Origin: Temperatibacter sp965603205
GTDB taxonomy: Bacteria > Pseudomonadota > Alphaproteobacteria > Sphingomonadales > Kordiimonadaceae
NCBI GenBank assembly: GCA_965603205.1
Contig: CBFDCC010000002.1
Location: forward strand, 62,001-126,000
DNA: 64,000 nt
Direction of reading: 5' to 3'
Part shown: positions 9,276 to 19,136 of the stretch, piece by piece
How the letters are laid out: the number at the start of each line of letters is the position of its first letter
Numbering within the stretch: the stretch's first letter is position 1
Position numbers and translations under genes: made by a program
The notes under the pieces: generated by a model
What the model saw: the letters and a program-made list of their open reading frames with translations, nothing else
The model's database searches: none
What the model was told of the DNA's origin: nothing

Positions 9276-10205
9276 ATGACAATTATTACTGGTGCCGTTG
9301 TTCAAGCAGGCACAGCCTTATTTGACAAAAAACGCACGTATGAGAAACTCGGTGATTTAGCGCAGACAGCAGCAAACAAAGGGGCTGATCTTGTTGTTTT
9401 CCCAGAGGCCTTCATTGGTGGATACCCTAAGGGTTTAGATTTTGGTGTAAAACTTGGCATGCGGTCTGATGAAGGTCGCGAGATGTTCACGCGTTACTTT
9501 GGTGAAGCCATCACTGTACCCAGCCTTGATAGTGATGCTATCGGTGAAATTGCTGCCAAATTAGGTATTTATCTTGTCGTAGGAATTGTGGAACGTGACG
9601 GCAAAACACTATATTGCTCAACGGTCTATTTTGATCCAAAAGGTCATCTAATAGGCAAACATAGAAAACTAATGCCCACCGCATTAGAACGCGTGGTTTG
9701 GGGGTTTGGTGATGGATCAACACTGGTTGCACCAAAAACTGATATTGGCACACTCGGCGGTGCTATATGCTGGGAAAACTTCATGCCGCAAGTACGCCTA
9801 ACGATGTATTCAAAAGGCGTAGAGTTCTATTGTGCCCCTACGGTTGACGACCGTGATGTATGGCTGCCCTTAATGCAAACAACAGCACTGGAAGGTCGCT
9901 GTTTTGTGCTATCTGCTAACCAGTTCATGAAACGCAGTGATGGGCCAGAAGATTTCCACCCCATTCAAGGTGACGACCCTGAAACAGTGTTGATCAGAGG
10001 CGGCAGTTGCATCATCTCCCCCATGGGAAAGATACTCGCTGGCCCCATATTTGGTGAAGAGACAATCCTAACAGCTGCGCTAGATAAGGATGATATTATT
10101 CGCGGCAAATACGACCTTGATGTTGTTGGCCATTACGCGCGACCTGATGTATTTTCACTGAATGTTAATGAGAGCGAGCAAAAGATTGTATCAAACCAGC
10201 AATGA
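9276..10205 (+). CDS. nitrilase (carbon-nitrogen hydrolase)
   Basis: A 309-residue cytosolic enzyme of the nitrilase branch of carbon-nitrogen hydrolases, expected to convert an organic nitrile to its acid and ammonia. The catalytic triad is visible: Glu44 in VFPEAFIGGYP, Lys131 in HRKLMPT and Cys165 in GGAICWENFMP. The GGYP after the glutamate and CWENFMP around the cysteine are typical of true nitrilases rather than amidases. The length fits the family. The start ATG follows AAGGGA. It stands alone on its strand; the next gene is convergent 31 bp away, so it is probably monocistronic. The substrate (aliphatic, aromatic or cyano-amino acid) cannot be deduced. Confidence 0.92.
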   Translation: MTIITGAVVQAGTALFDKKRTYEKLGDLAQTAANKGADLVVFPEAFIGGYPKGLDFGVKLGMRSDEGREMFTRYFGEAITVPSLDSDAIGEIAAKLGIYLVVGIVERDGKTLYCSTVYFDPKGHLIGKHRKLMPTALERVVWGFGDGSTLVAPKTDIGTLGGAICWENFMPQVRLTMYSKGVEFYCAPTVDDRDVWLPLMQTTALEGRCFVLSANQFMKRSDGPEDFHPIQGDDPETVLIRGGSCIISPMGKILAGPIFGEETILTAALDKDDIIRGKYDLDVVGHYARPDVFSLNVNESEQKIVSNQQ

Positions 10206-10236
10206 AAATAACGCCACCTTACATGGCTAGCACCTA

Positions 10237-11028
10237 TTAAGCATCAAACCAATAGCCGTCAGGATCATCAGGATAGACCCCTAGGTATTCGCCATGCGCC
10301 TGATAACCCATTAACCGCCTAATATGCTCGGGGTAGCTGTCGGCCACATCGCGTGGCACTGTTAGATATTGGTTCTCTTCTTGGCGTAACCAACCAAGGC
10401 TGTATGTGGTAATAAGGCCCGAACGTGGTTTTGATGATCTGTTGGCACCGCCACCATGCACAGCCCCACCTAGATAAAATAATACGGACCCTTTCGGCAT
10501 TACAGCCTGCTCTATATCGCTTTCTTTAATAGTAGATATATCGCGTAAATCCTGACTACCCGCCACTACCCGTGTAGCGCCATTTTTCAATGTAAAATCA
10601 TCTAATGCCCACATGGCGCTCATCTGAAATTCAACACCCTCTATGCGCATGGGATAAAAATCATCGTCGCGATGTAATACTTGATCAGCCTCGCCAGGGT
10701 GGATTTCAATGGCGGTGCTGCTACCAATTCTATAGTTGATGCAATGACGTTTTAACACTTTGTCACAGACTGCAATCACCAATGGATGGCCGATGAGTTC
10801 AGCCGATGTCCGAGATAGCCCCAGTATACCGCTTAAGCGCAAAGTCGTGTAGCCGTTAAAATCATTAGAGAATTTATGGCCCTGCTCATCAAAGGGTGCG
10901 CGCAACTCACCGCTGATGCTATCAACAACATCAATTGGCGCTTGCCCTGTTACAATAACACCGCCATCGCGCAATAGCGCTACGACAATTTCATCTGCAT
11001 CTGCATTTTGATCAAAGGTGACAATCAT
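10237..11028 (-). CDS. phytanoyl-CoA dioxygenase (PhyH) family oxygenase
   Basis: A 263-residue non-haem iron, 2-oxoglutarate-dependent dioxygenase. The iron ligands are HRD (His119, Asp121) in QVLHRDDDFYP and His191 in AVHGGGANRS; Arg202 in KPRSGL would bind the 2-oxoglutarate carboxylate. The hydrophobic strand AMWALDDFTLKNGATRVVAGSQ before the distal His is typical of PhyH members that hydroxylate small molecules. The ATG at 11026-11028 follows AGGGTT. It is convergent with nitrilase and divergent from the CHASE3-GGDEF gene. The substrate is unknown; bacterial relatives act on ectoine, phosphonates or toxin precursors. Confidence 0.9.
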   Translation of the reverse strand: MIVTFDQNADADEIVVALLRDGGVIVTGQAPIDVVDSISGELRAPFDEQGHKFSNDFNGYTTLRLSGILGLSRTSAELIGHPLVIAVCDKVLKRHCINYRIGSSTAIEIHPGEADQVLHRDDDFYPMRIEGVEFQMSAMWALDDFTLKNGATRVVAGSQDLRDISTIKESDIEQAVMPKGSVLFYLGGAVHGGGANRSSKPRSGLITTYSLGWLRQEENQYLTVPRDVADSYPEHIRRLMGYQAHGEYLGVYPDDPDGYWFDA

Positions 11029-11247
11029 TTTAAACCCTGCCTAAAGCCATTCATTAAATATATTGAGGTAAAGACTAGCCCCATGAACAGCTCCTGTCCA
11101 TCCCCTCCCAACGGCGAATAAATATTCATAAAAATCGGCCTACATTCGCAAAACAATACTAAAAGTGTAATATTTATTTGAAAAAAGCATCTATTAGTTT
11201 AATGTTTTACACAATATGCATTAACCTTTAGATTTTACAGGTGAAAA

Positions 11248-12561
11248 ATGACCCTACGTATAAAATTATTGTTACTGATGTGTAGTTTGTTTGTAGCTGC
11301 CATCAGCAATGCGGTCTTTACTTTGCAATTAGAGTCATACTCCCAAGAAAAGCTTGATTGGGTAAATCACACCAATAGCATCTTGGATGAGAGCAACCTT
11401 TTACTGAGTAACCTAAAAGATGCAGAGACAGGACAGCGAGGGTTTTTGCTGACAAAAGTCGCCGCCTATCTGCAACCTTATTATACAGGCCTTGAAAATG
11501 TTGAAATTCATTTTAATCAATTAAAAAGGCTGACCACAGATAACCTTGAACAGCAGAAACGCTTGGACTCTATCAAAGAGCAGATGGACTTAAAATTTGC
11601 TGAGCTAGACGAGACAATTAATTTAACCCAAACCAATGACAATAACATTGCTGCCCTTAAGCTGGTTACAAGCAACAAGGGCAAGCAATATATGGATAGT
11701 ATTAGAAGGCAACTATCTGATTTTAATAATGCAGAGACGCTTTTATTAGAGCAACGCAAGGGTGATTTCAAGGCCTCCAAATCAATAATAACAACATTAA
11801 TGTCCGTGGAATTAGTCTTGTTTGTTTTCCTCGGCATCATCACGTTCACCTTTCTGCAAAGGAACCTTTTCCAACCTATGGATTTATTGCTTTCCAGCAC
11901 TAAAAAGGCAGGAAAAGGGCAAAAAATTACCATTAGCGACATCGTACAAAAAGATGAAATGGGCTATCTGCTTTCTAGCTTTTACAAGATGAGTCAGAAA
12001 ATACAAAAACGTACGGGGGAATTGGATTACAAGGCACATCATGATGAGCTAACGGGCCTTAAAAACCGTGTATTACTATTTTCTGATATTGAGGATGCCA
12101 TTAACAAGGCCAGTACCTTGCATTCTAAAACTGCCATATTTTTTATCGATTTAAATGACTTTAAGATATTAAACGATACCTTGGGCCACGACGCGGGTGA
12201 TGTCATGCTAAAGGAAACAGCCACACTTCTTAAAAACTCTATCCGGTCAGATGATAGTGTATATCGTGTGGGGGGTGATGAATTTGTTGTGCTGCTAAAC
12301 AATATAAATTCAAAGAAAGAAGCTGAACAAGTGATCACCAAAATGCTAGGAGCAACACAGCTGCCCCTTATCATACAGGGCAAGGAAACTAAAATTTCAC
12401 TCAGTATCGGCGCAGCTATAGCACCAGATAACAGTAATGATGCAACTGAGATTGTATCCTTCGCTGACATTGCTATGTACATAGCTAAACGTAACAAAGA
12501 CCCTAAATATAAATTTTATGATGATAGCCTGAACAAGCGGGCTTCAGATGCAGCACGATAA
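11248..12561 (+). CDS. diguanylate cyclase with CHASE3 sensor and HAMP
   Basis: A 437-residue inner-membrane cyclase that would make c-di-GMP. An N-terminal helix anchors a periplasmic CHASE3 domain (DAETGQRGFLLT near residue 58 is its hallmark). A second helix lies at about 185-205, followed by a HAMP-like segment and a GGDEF domain. The active loop is VYRVGGDEFVVLLN near residue 340, intact, so catalysis is expected. I see no RxxD inhibitory site just upstream of the active loop (NSIRSDDSVYR holds RSDD, not the usual spacing). The start ATG follows ACAGGTG. Flanking genes are on the other strand, so it is monocistronic. Confidence 0.92.
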   Translation: MTLRIKLLLLMCSLFVAAISNAVFTLQLESYSQEKLDWVNHTNSILDESNLLLSNLKDAETGQRGFLLTKVAAYLQPYYTGLENVEIHFNQLKRLTTDNLEQQKRLDSIKEQMDLKFAELDETINLTQTNDNNIAALKLVTSNKGKQYMDSIRRQLSDFNNAETLLLEQRKGDFKASKSIITTLMSVELVLFVFLGIITFTFLQRNLFQPMDLLLSSTKKAGKGQKITISDIVQKDEMGYLLSSFYKMSQKIQKRTGELDYKAHHDELTGLKNRVLLFSDIEDAINKASTLHSKTAIFFIDLNDFKILNDTLGHDAGDVMLKETATLLKNSIRSDDSVYRVGGDEFVVLLNNINSKKEAEQVITKMLGATQLPLIIQGKETKISLSIGAAIAPDNSNDATEIVSFADIAMYIAKRNKDPKYKFYDDSLNKRASDAAR

Positions 12562-12585
12562 TATGGTTGCGTCTGCTTTGATAGA

Positions 12586-13080
12586 TTAACCCGCCATTTG
12601 CTTAAACAATATATTGCGGCGTTCCACATTTTCTGGTGACCAAACCGCATTAAAATCATAAAGCTCGTCCACAGCAGGGGCGCCTTCTGGCAGAATAACC
12701 CAAGGCTGCTTAGTCGAAGTGTAGATATGAATATCTGGTGGTAATAGATCAGGGTTGTCTAATGTGCCCACACGGATAAAGCGGATACCCTCTTTAATAC
12801 CGCCCATGAAATAATTGCTCCAAACAGCGACCCTGCATTTTGGGCAGCGTGCGATTGTTTGACCCTTACCACTGGGGGATTCAACTATTATAGCATCAAC
12901 CTCGCCTGATAGAAGCTCAACATGCGCAGCGTCAAAAATAGCATTCAATGCAAAGGCAGTTCCTGTTTGTCGCTGACAGCACCGACAATGACAACAATGG
13001 ACAATGAATGGCTTAGATATGATCTTATATCGTATATGGCCGCAGCTACAGCCACCTTCATGGGGTGTTGTGTGTGACAT
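12586..13080 (-). CDS. GFA/CENP-V family zinc-binding protein
   Basis: A 164-residue member of the glutathione-dependent formaldehyde-activating (GFA) fold. The zinc-cysteine pattern is seen as GGCSCGHIRYK near the start, HCCHCRCCQRQTGTAF and later RCPKCRVAVWSNYF. The frame extends upstream to 13113, but ATG at 13078-13080 follows AGAGGT and begins MSHTTPHEGGCSCG, which fits the family. Most members have no proven activity, so formaldehyde detoxification should not be assumed. A second, unrelated copy lies at 51676. Confidence 0.88.
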   Translation of the reverse strand: MSHTTPHEGGCSCGHIRYKIISKPFIVHCCHCRCCQRQTGTAFALNAIFDAAHVELLSGEVDAIIVESPSGKGQTIARCPKCRVAVWSNYFMGGIKEGIRFIRVGTLDNPDLLPPDIHIYTSTKQPWVILPEGAPAVDELYDFNAVWSPENVERRNILFKQMAG

Positions 13081-13185
13081 TATTATACCTCTATATATTG
13101 TTTTAACGACCATATCTCATTATACCATCTACAGCAACTTGACTCGTTAACCATAAATATGCACCTTCTACTCAGGGAGGTTATT

Positions 13186-13875
13186 ATGATTAATCAAAAA
13201 ACGGGTGGTGTTTTCTATGTGCGCATGGGCTTGGTTTTAACGGCTCTGTTATTTCTAGGTTTTATTCCTTTTGTTAATGCACGGTATACTGATGGCGGAT
13301 CGCTTAGCCCGTTATTAATGTCTCATGCTATATTATATTTCCTCTGGTACGTGCTTTATACTTATCAAGCTTCCCTGATAGGCGTCAAAAATATCAAACG
13401 CCATATGAAGCTAGGGAAATATAGCGCTGCGTTAGCCATTGCGATGGTCATAACAGGCATAATGCTCATAAAGCTCAGCCATGAAACTGCCAGTAGCAGC
13501 GCAACACCCTTCCCCCCTGAACAGTTTATTTTGCTGCCCATGTGGGATGTGGCCTTGTTCACATTATTTTATTCATTGGGTATTAAAAATAGGAAAACTG
13601 GGGAAAATCATAAACATTATATATTACTAGCTGGTATAGCTATGATTGACCCTGCCACCGCACGCATTGCTATGACACTTGGCGTGCCTCCCATTGGGAT
13701 ATTATTCCACTTTGGTCTTGTTGCCGCTGTAATAGTTTATGACAAAAGAGTCATGGGATATATTCACAAAGCAACCAAATTGGCGTTAATAATGATTGCC
13801 ATACGATATTTAACAGTCTTTGTAGTAGGGCCTACGCAGGCTTGGTCAGATATATTACATTCAGTATTAGGCTAA
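13186..13875 (+). CDS. multi-pass membrane protein, unknown function
   Basis: A 229-residue integral membrane protein with about six or seven hydrophobic segments. The stretch MSHAILYFLWYVLYTYQASL followed by KRHMKLGKYSAAL resembles a widespread uncharacterised bacterial membrane family in which a His-rich helix precedes an H-x-x-LG loop. No catalytic motif is visible. The ATG at 13186 has a strong AGGGAGG at 13174-13180; an upstream in-frame start at 13159 is less likely. The gene stands alone, divergent from the GFA gene. Confidence 0.75.
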   Translation: MINQKTGGVFYVRMGLVLTALLFLGFIPFVNARYTDGGSLSPLLMSHAILYFLWYVLYTYQASLIGVKNIKRHMKLGKYSAALAIAMVITGIMLIKLSHETASSSATPFPPEQFILLPMWDVALFTLFYSLGIKNRKTGENHKHYILLAGIAMIDPATARIAMTLGVPPIGILFHFGLVAAVIVYDKRVMGYIHKATKLALIMIAIRYLTVFVVGPTQAWSDILHSVLG

Positions 13876-13986
13876 TAATACATGACGTCATCTATGAAGT
13901 AATCAGGCATTTGACAGTAGTGTAATATCTAGCTTAGGGTAAATTTAGTAATCTAATATCAATGAACAAAATCACAGGGATTTATT

Positions 13987-14427
13987 ATGAAGTCATCTAT
14001 CGCAACTAGCCTATTCGCCGTGATTGCAATTTCAACAGTGACATTCGCTGGTGATGTTATCAAGCCTTCAAAAGTCAGCAAAGACGAAGTTATGGGTAAA
14101 GTCTTTGAGCGCAGCAATGTTGTCACAACCCATAACCATGGCGGTACACAATTAGAAGCCCCTATACTTTTGGGTTCAGATAGAAAGTTTGAATCTGGCA
14201 TGTATAAAGCGGGTGCTAATCGCTTTGACATTAAAGAGCCTTATGGCGTCGATGAATTTATGTATTTCATCAAGGGCAGCGTTAAACTGACCTCAAGCGA
14301 TGGCTCCGTTCAGACCATTAACGCTGGTGATGCTGTCAGCATCCCCAAAGAATGGACTGGCATCTGGGAAACAGACGGTTATACAAAGTTTTACGTGATT
14401 TATCATCCCGCAGGATTGCCTGAATAA
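13987..14427 (+). CDS. secreted cupin-domain protein
   Basis: A 146-residue protein with a signal peptide (MKSSIATSLFAVIAISTVTFA) and a single cupin barrel. The segment PYGVDEFMYFIKGSVKLTS and INAGDAVSIPKEWTGIWET match the two conserved cupin motifs in the style of cupin_3 (ureidoglycine aminohydrolase-like) proteins. The usual His-x-His metal pair is not obvious, so metal binding is uncertain. It is followed after 111 bp by the multihaem cytochrome gene on the same strand. The function is unknown; periplasmic localisation is predicted from the signal peptide. Confidence 0.8.
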   Translation: MKSSIATSLFAVIAISTVTFAGDVIKPSKVSKDEVMGKVFERSNVVTTHNHGGTQLEAPILLGSDRKFESGMYKAGANRFDIKEPYGVDEFMYFIKGSVKLTSSDGSVQTINAGDAVSIPKEWTGIWETDGYTKFYVIYHPAGLPE

Positions 14428-14538
14428 AATCTACTATAAATCTTTTAAAGCTTATTAAGACTCTGCTAAACATAAGTAGTAATGAGCTTTAAAAAATTCT
14501 GCCTAGAAATTCACTGGGTACAAATCGCTGGGTAAAAG

Positions 14539-16743
14539 ATGATAAAAAACAAGGCAATATTTTGGGGTGGCCTAAGTGTAGCGTTATTAGGCCTTATATT
14601 TTGGCTATTTTTTGAATTTTCTAGTCAATCCCCAGCCGAGTCAAATCAACAAAAAAGCACATTATATGCAGGATCTGCCGCCTGTATTAACTGCCACAAT
14701 GACATTACTGGAAACTGGCTTACTTCAGACCATGCTAACTCCATGGCTGCCATCAGCGATATAAATACCCACCCACAATTTTCAATGCCATATCCAACTA
14801 ACGAGCAAATAAATTTAAATATCACTCACAGCTTTGGACACTATCCCCTTCAGCAATATCTCGTCGACATTGGCGAAGGTAAAAAACAAGTCGCTCCTTA
14901 TAGTTGGGATGAGCGACCAAAAAAAGAAGGCGGTCAAAGGTGGTTTTCTTTTAATGCTGAACAAGCTTCACAAGAAGGAAGTCGTCTTCATTGGAAATCG
15001 CCTCTGCAAAATTGGAATGGGATGTGTTCCGATTGCCATTCAACCGGCCTTGTGAAAAATTATGACCCCCACCAAAATCAATTTAAAACAGAATATACCG
15101 ATGTGAATGTCGGCTGCGAAAGCTGCCATGGCCCTGCCAAGGCTCATGTTGAAAATATGGAAAACAACAAACCCCTTAATGCAAGTTTTTCATCCTATGC
15201 CCTAGATGAAGGCCAGTTTGTTTTATCTGAGGGAGAGGACATAGCCCACTGGGATGGGCCAGCACGTAATAAAGAAAATATGGACACCTGTTTTGGCTGT
15301 CATTCCAGACGTTCTCCCTTAACTGACAATCCTGTTAAAGAGGGAGCATTTCTGGATAATTTTGTCCCCTCACTCCTAGATGAAGGTGCTTATCAGGTTG
15401 ATGGTCAAATTGAAGATGAAGTTTTTGTTTATGGTTCATTTCAGCAAAGTAAAATGTATCAAGCAGGTGTACAGTGCAAAGACTGCCACACGCCCCACAG
15501 TGAAAAAGTAAAAGCCCCAACAGGCGAAGACAATAGTCTTTGCCAAAGCTGCCATTCGGTAGAGACATATTCGCCAGAAAACCACTCTAAGCACCCTAGC
15601 GAAAGCGCGGGGGCTGCCTGCGTCAATTGCCATATGCCCGAGACCACATACATGGGCGTAGATAAAAGACGTGATCACAGCTTTAAAATCCCGCGGCCTG
15701 ACCATTCTATTAAATTCAATGTTAAAAATTCTTGCACCACCTGCCACAGCGACCAAACAAATACTTGGGCTAAGAATGCGATTACAAAATGGTTTGGCCC
15801 TACACGGCCTAGTGATTTATATACTGAGATAAATTTTGAAGCCCGCAAAGGCAATCCCGCAATTGAAGCCAAATTAATCAAGTTTGCCCAAGATGATGCT
15901 GTACCAGCTATTCAGCGCGCAACATTACTAACCTTGTGGCCACAGATCGCAAACCCAGACAATTTAAAAGCCATCGCTTCGCTGGTTAATCACCATGAGC
16001 CTTTAATAAGGATTGGGGCTATTCGGGCGCTAAATGTCCTTTCCCCTCATGAGCGTAAAGGCCTTATTGAAGGCGCTTTGCTAGATCCTGTAGCTGCTGT
16101 ACGACATGAAGCAACCATTAGCCTGTTATCTCTACCTGACGAGAAAATACCTAATTTCAGTGCAAACAAAGAAGAGTTGAAAACAGCGTATGAAATATCG
16201 TCATGGCGTGGCGAAGGACGCAGTAATCTGGCAGGGTTTTACATAGATATTAATGATCATAAAATGGCTGAAACTCAATATTTAAAAGGCATTGAAATTG
16301 ATCCTTCTTTTATGGGAAACTATCTCAATCTCGCTGATTTTTATAGACGAGGAAACCGCGACGGCGCAGCACAGAATATTCTCACCAAAGGATTAGCCGT
16401 GCAAAATGATCAACCTGACTTGCTCCATGCGCGTGGCCTTGGGTTTATTCGTGCCAAAGATTATAAAAATGGGATTGTTGATCTTGAAAAAAGCGCCCGT
16501 CTTAATCCTGACAACCCGCGCTATGCGTATGTTTATGCCGTTGCGTTAAACTCTAGTGGGAAGTCTGGGAAAGCTTGGTATGTATTAAAACGCAGCGTAA
16601 AAAAACACCCCTATTATTTCAATATGTTGCAAATGATGCTATCTATGGCCCTTAATGAAAACAATAGGGTAAAAACAAAAGAGGCTTGTGTATTACTAAA
16701 GCCCTTTAAGGAAAGATCACCGGACGCACAGCGGGTTTGCTAA
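14539..16743 (+). CDS. eight-haem cytochrome c with HEAT-like and TPR tail
   Basis: A 734-residue protein anchored by one N-terminal helix (about 8-26) with the rest in the periplasm. Eight CxxCH haem sites are present: CINCH (49-53), CSDCH, CESCH, CFGCH, CKDCH, CQSCH, CVNCH and CTTCH (near 399). After the haem domain, residues about 430-540 look like HEAT-type helical repeats (PAIQRATLLTLWPQ, PLIRIGAIRALNVL, AAVRHEATISLLSL). From about 555 there are TPR units. This haem-plus-repeat layout is seen in multihaem cytochromes of the c554/nitrite-reductase-like superfamily. An electron-transfer or reductase role is likely, but no substrate can be named. No maturation genes are adjacent. Confidence 0.9.
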   Translation: MIKNKAIFWGGLSVALLGLIFWLFFEFSSQSPAESNQQKSTLYAGSAACINCHNDITGNWLTSDHANSMAAISDINTHPQFSMPYPTNEQINLNITHSFGHYPLQQYLVDIGEGKKQVAPYSWDERPKKEGGQRWFSFNAEQASQEGSRLHWKSPLQNWNGMCSDCHSTGLVKNYDPHQNQFKTEYTDVNVGCESCHGPAKAHVENMENNKPLNASFSSYALDEGQFVLSEGEDIAHWDGPARNKENMDTCFGCHSRRSPLTDNPVKEGAFLDNFVPSLLDEGAYQVDGQIEDEVFVYGSFQQSKMYQAGVQCKDCHTPHSEKVKAPTGEDNSLCQSCHSVETYSPENHSKHPSESAGAACVNCHMPETTYMGVDKRRDHSFKIPRPDHSIKFNVKNSCTTCHSDQTNTWAKNAITKWFGPTRPSDLYTEINFEARKGNPAIEAKLIKFAQDDAVPAIQRATLLTLWPQIANPDNLKAIASLVNHHEPLIRIGAIRALNVLSPHERKGLIEGALLDPVAAVRHEATISLLSLPDEKIPNFSANKEELKTAYEISSWRGEGRSNLAGFYIDINDHKMAETQYLKGIEIDPSFMGNYLNLADFYRRGNRDGAAQNILTKGLAVQNDQPDLLHARGLGFIRAKDYKNGIVDLEKSARLNPDNPRYAYVYAVALNSSGKSGKAWYVLKRSVKKHPYYFNMLQMMLSMALNENNRVKTKEACVLLKPFKERSPDAQRVC

Positions 16744-16779
16744 AACTATAGGAACCCTAAACAATATTGTTTTTATACA

Positions 16780-17691
16780 TTAACTTACGCCATCTTTTAT
16801 TGGTTTTAATGTAATTTCTTTTAACCATAGATCGTCATCTACTTCATTTAAATCATATGCATTAATTGGATTTGTAAGCTTGAAAGTACGACGAGACGAT
16901 ATATTCAGCATTTCAAATACCTTCAAGACATCACGGTGAGAATAGAAAAAACTATCAAACTGACCTGTTTTTATAAAGTCAGATAGTTTCCCTGTCATAA
17001 ATTTTATCTTTTCAGGGTTGTTTGGATTTAAATATATGAAATTACCTATTTTGTAGCTGATCAATATTCCCTCTTCTAAAACATGGTTTTTGCTCTTGAT
17101 TTGAGGGTGATTATCAAGGATATCGAGAACAGAATAGTGATAGGCATGATATCTGTCGCCATCTAACATAAGATCAAATTTACCGTCTGGTACAGGCAGG
17201 ACAGTTACGCCATTATTTTGCAGTATTTGTGTATCACTCCACCACTCACCCGATCCAATGATCGTTTTTTGTTTAAAATCTTCAACGGTTTTAATTGTGT
17301 CGAAAAAAATTTGATTTTCTTTATTGATTATCAAGGCCCGTGTGCCAAGCAGCCCTTTCATTATGGGTACATTCATGCGTTTTAAGGTACTATAATCATG
17401 GAATTTGGGACCTGTAATTACTATATCACAATCAATACTGTCCAGTTCCATAGACCTTATCAGCCTTAAACGGGGTATATCTGTAATAATATGGACCTTT
17501 AATTCATGTTCTGGCGAAACCAGGGCCTCTAATAAATCCCGTCTATATCCAGATTTATTTGTTTCAGTTGTTGTACAGTAATTATAAACCTCAGCTAAGG
17601 CGTTATGCGATGTAAAAACAAACAAAAAACTAGCATAGGTCAAACAGCATATTATCTTCAGCTTAACGAAATGAACCCCATACAAACGCAT
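16780..17691 (-). CDS. periplasmic solute-binding-like protein (family 3 fold)
   Basis: A 303-residue exported protein. A hydrophobic segment (LKIICCLTYASFLFVF) and ALA-EVYNY cleavage site precede a mature domain that resembles the amino-acid (PAAT) binding fold, with IDCDIVITG and a lobe-hinge pattern near VEDFKQKTIIGSG. No permease or ATPase gene is near, so it may be an orphan sensor-type binding protein rather than part of an ABC importer. The frame extends to 17727, but ATG at 17689-17691 has AGGAG upstream. A similar orphan is at 25207. Confidence 0.7.
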   Translation of the reverse strand: MRLYGVHFVKLKIICCLTYASFLFVFTSHNALAEVYNYCTTTETNKSGYRRDLLEALVSPEHELKVHIITDIPRLRLIRSMELDSIDCDIVITGPKFHDYSTLKRMNVPIMKGLLGTRALIINKENQIFFDTIKTVEDFKQKTIIGSGEWWSDTQILQNNGVTVLPVPDGKFDLMLDGDRYHAYHYSVLDILDNHPQIKSKNHVLEEGILISYKIGNFIYLNPNNPEKIKFMTGKLSDFIKTGQFDSFFYSHRDVLKVFEMLNISSRRTFKLTNPINAYDLNEVDDDLWLKEITLKPIKDGVS

Positions 17692-17915
17692 AATCAATTC
17701 TCCTCTTAATTTCATTACATACTGCATTATTATGCTTTAGTTGTCTAGCCGTACACAGTCCTTGCCTTGCTTGGCAACAAACGCGCAATTAAAATACCTA
17801 GGATACAACGGCAAAGCATCATTATTGACAATTTCAGCTGTAAACATCATTGTGAAATATATGCCATTCACTTCTTTTGCTAGAATATGATCAACCGTAG
17901 TGCAGGGACCACATA

Positions 17916-19085
17916 ATGTCAGAACAAGCGCAACAACTCTATCACGACCCCAAAAAGGCATTATGGGCATGTTCCACCGTGGCAGGGTTTATCCCTGTGC
18001 TGGCCATTTGGCTATACGGCCAAACAGGCAATGAATTGGTTTTATGGCTTGGGTTTGTATTTTTTTATGTTGTAATTCCTGTGTTTGAAAATCTATTCGG
18101 TCTAGATACACATAACCCTCCGCGCGAAGCTATAGGGGGGTTAAGGGATGATAAAATCTATAGCCTCATTATTTTTTCAACCGTGCCTATCATTTATTTT
18201 TCTTGGGTCTATTCAGCTTGGTTTCTATCAACTACACCGATCAGCCCTGTTGGATATTTAGCTGTTACACTAGGGTCGGGCATGATGCTGGGCGGTAGCT
18301 TGAATGCGGGCCATGAAACAGGTCACCGTCGTGACGCGGCTTCACTTTTCTTCTCTCGTCTATTTTTATCCATTAGCTTCATGGGGCATTTTCGTGTCGA
18401 GCATAATTTGGGCCATCATGTTCAAGTTGCCACAGCAGAGGACACAGCAACCAGCAAGATGGGACAGAATTTCTACGACTTCACATTACGTGAATTACCT
18501 GGTGGTTATAAGCGCGCTTGGCAGATAGAGAGCAAACGCCTGAAAAGGCATGGCAAATCTGCCTTTAGTTTACAGAATGAACTTCTTCAAAATTGGTCCT
18601 TAACCCTAGTGATGTACGGCGTAATACTCTATGCATTTGGCTGGTATCTTCTACCCTATTTATTAGGCGCTGCCCTCTTTGCAAATCTAATGTTATCGAG
18701 CGCAAATTATATAGAGCATTACGGCCTAATCAGGCAAAGGCGCGATGATGGTAAATATGAGCGTGTCCAACCGCATCACAGCTGGAACGCCAATCATATT
18801 CTGTCTAATATATTCTTGCTGCACCTACAGCGGCACAGCGATCACCATGCCCACGCTGAGCGTCCTTATCAGTGTCTTAGGCATTTTGATAGCAGCCCCC
18901 AATTACCGTATGGTTATTTTACTATGTATCTTCTCGCATGGACACCACCGCTATGGTTCCGCGTAGTAGACCCTCTATTGGCCAAGCAATTAGATTATGA
19001 TATGGAAAAGGTCTATATAGCTGATAAATACCGTAGTACAGCTTTTGCCAAATACCACCACCCACACTCTACGGCGAGCCTTTAA
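17916..19085 (+). CDS. alkB: alkane 1-monooxygenase AlkB
   Basis: A 389-residue integral-membrane di-iron hydroxylase of medium-chain alkanes. All histidine boxes are present: HETGHRRD (near 132), HNLGHH (near 162) and LQRHSDHHA (near 305), plus NYIEHYGL between the last two. About six membrane helices surround them. Length and order match AlkB. AlkB needs rubredoxin and rubredoxin reductase, neither of which is in the window or fused here. It is convergent with the P450-reductase gene at 19137. A FadL-type porin at 46050 could supply substrate, by inference. The related xylene monooxygenase XylM is shorter and lacks this exact box spacing. Confidence 0.95.
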   Translation: MSEQAQQLYHDPKKALWACSTVAGFIPVLAIWLYGQTGNELVLWLGFVFFYVVIPVFENLFGLDTHNPPREAIGGLRDDKIYSLIIFSTVPIIYFSWVYSAWFLSTTPISPVGYLAVTLGSGMMLGGSLNAGHETGHRRDAASLFFSRLFLSISFMGHFRVEHNLGHHVQVATAEDTATSKMGQNFYDFTLRELPGGYKRAWQIESKRLKRHGKSAFSLQNELLQNWSLTLVMYGVILYAFGWYLLPYLLGAALFANLMLSSANYIEHYGLIRQRRDDGKYERVQPHHSWNANHILSNIFLLHLQRHSDHHAHAERPYQCLRHFDSSPQLPYGYFTMYLLAWTPPLWFRVVDPLLAKQLDYDMEKVYIADKYRSTAFAKYHHPHSTASL

Positions 19086-19136
19086 AATATCTGGCGCTAA
19101 AAAACATGCACGATGCAGTGAGTTAGATATGCTCTC

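Noticed and set aside
16759..16772. AAACAATATTGTTT palindrome as terminator between convergent genes
   Set aside because: The stem is only about 5 bp once a loop is allowed, A+T-only at the ends; too weak to call.
17737..17970. 77-codon minus-strand frame overlapping the alkB start
   Set aside because: No ribosome site, overlaps the alkB promoter and start, and has no recognisable pattern.
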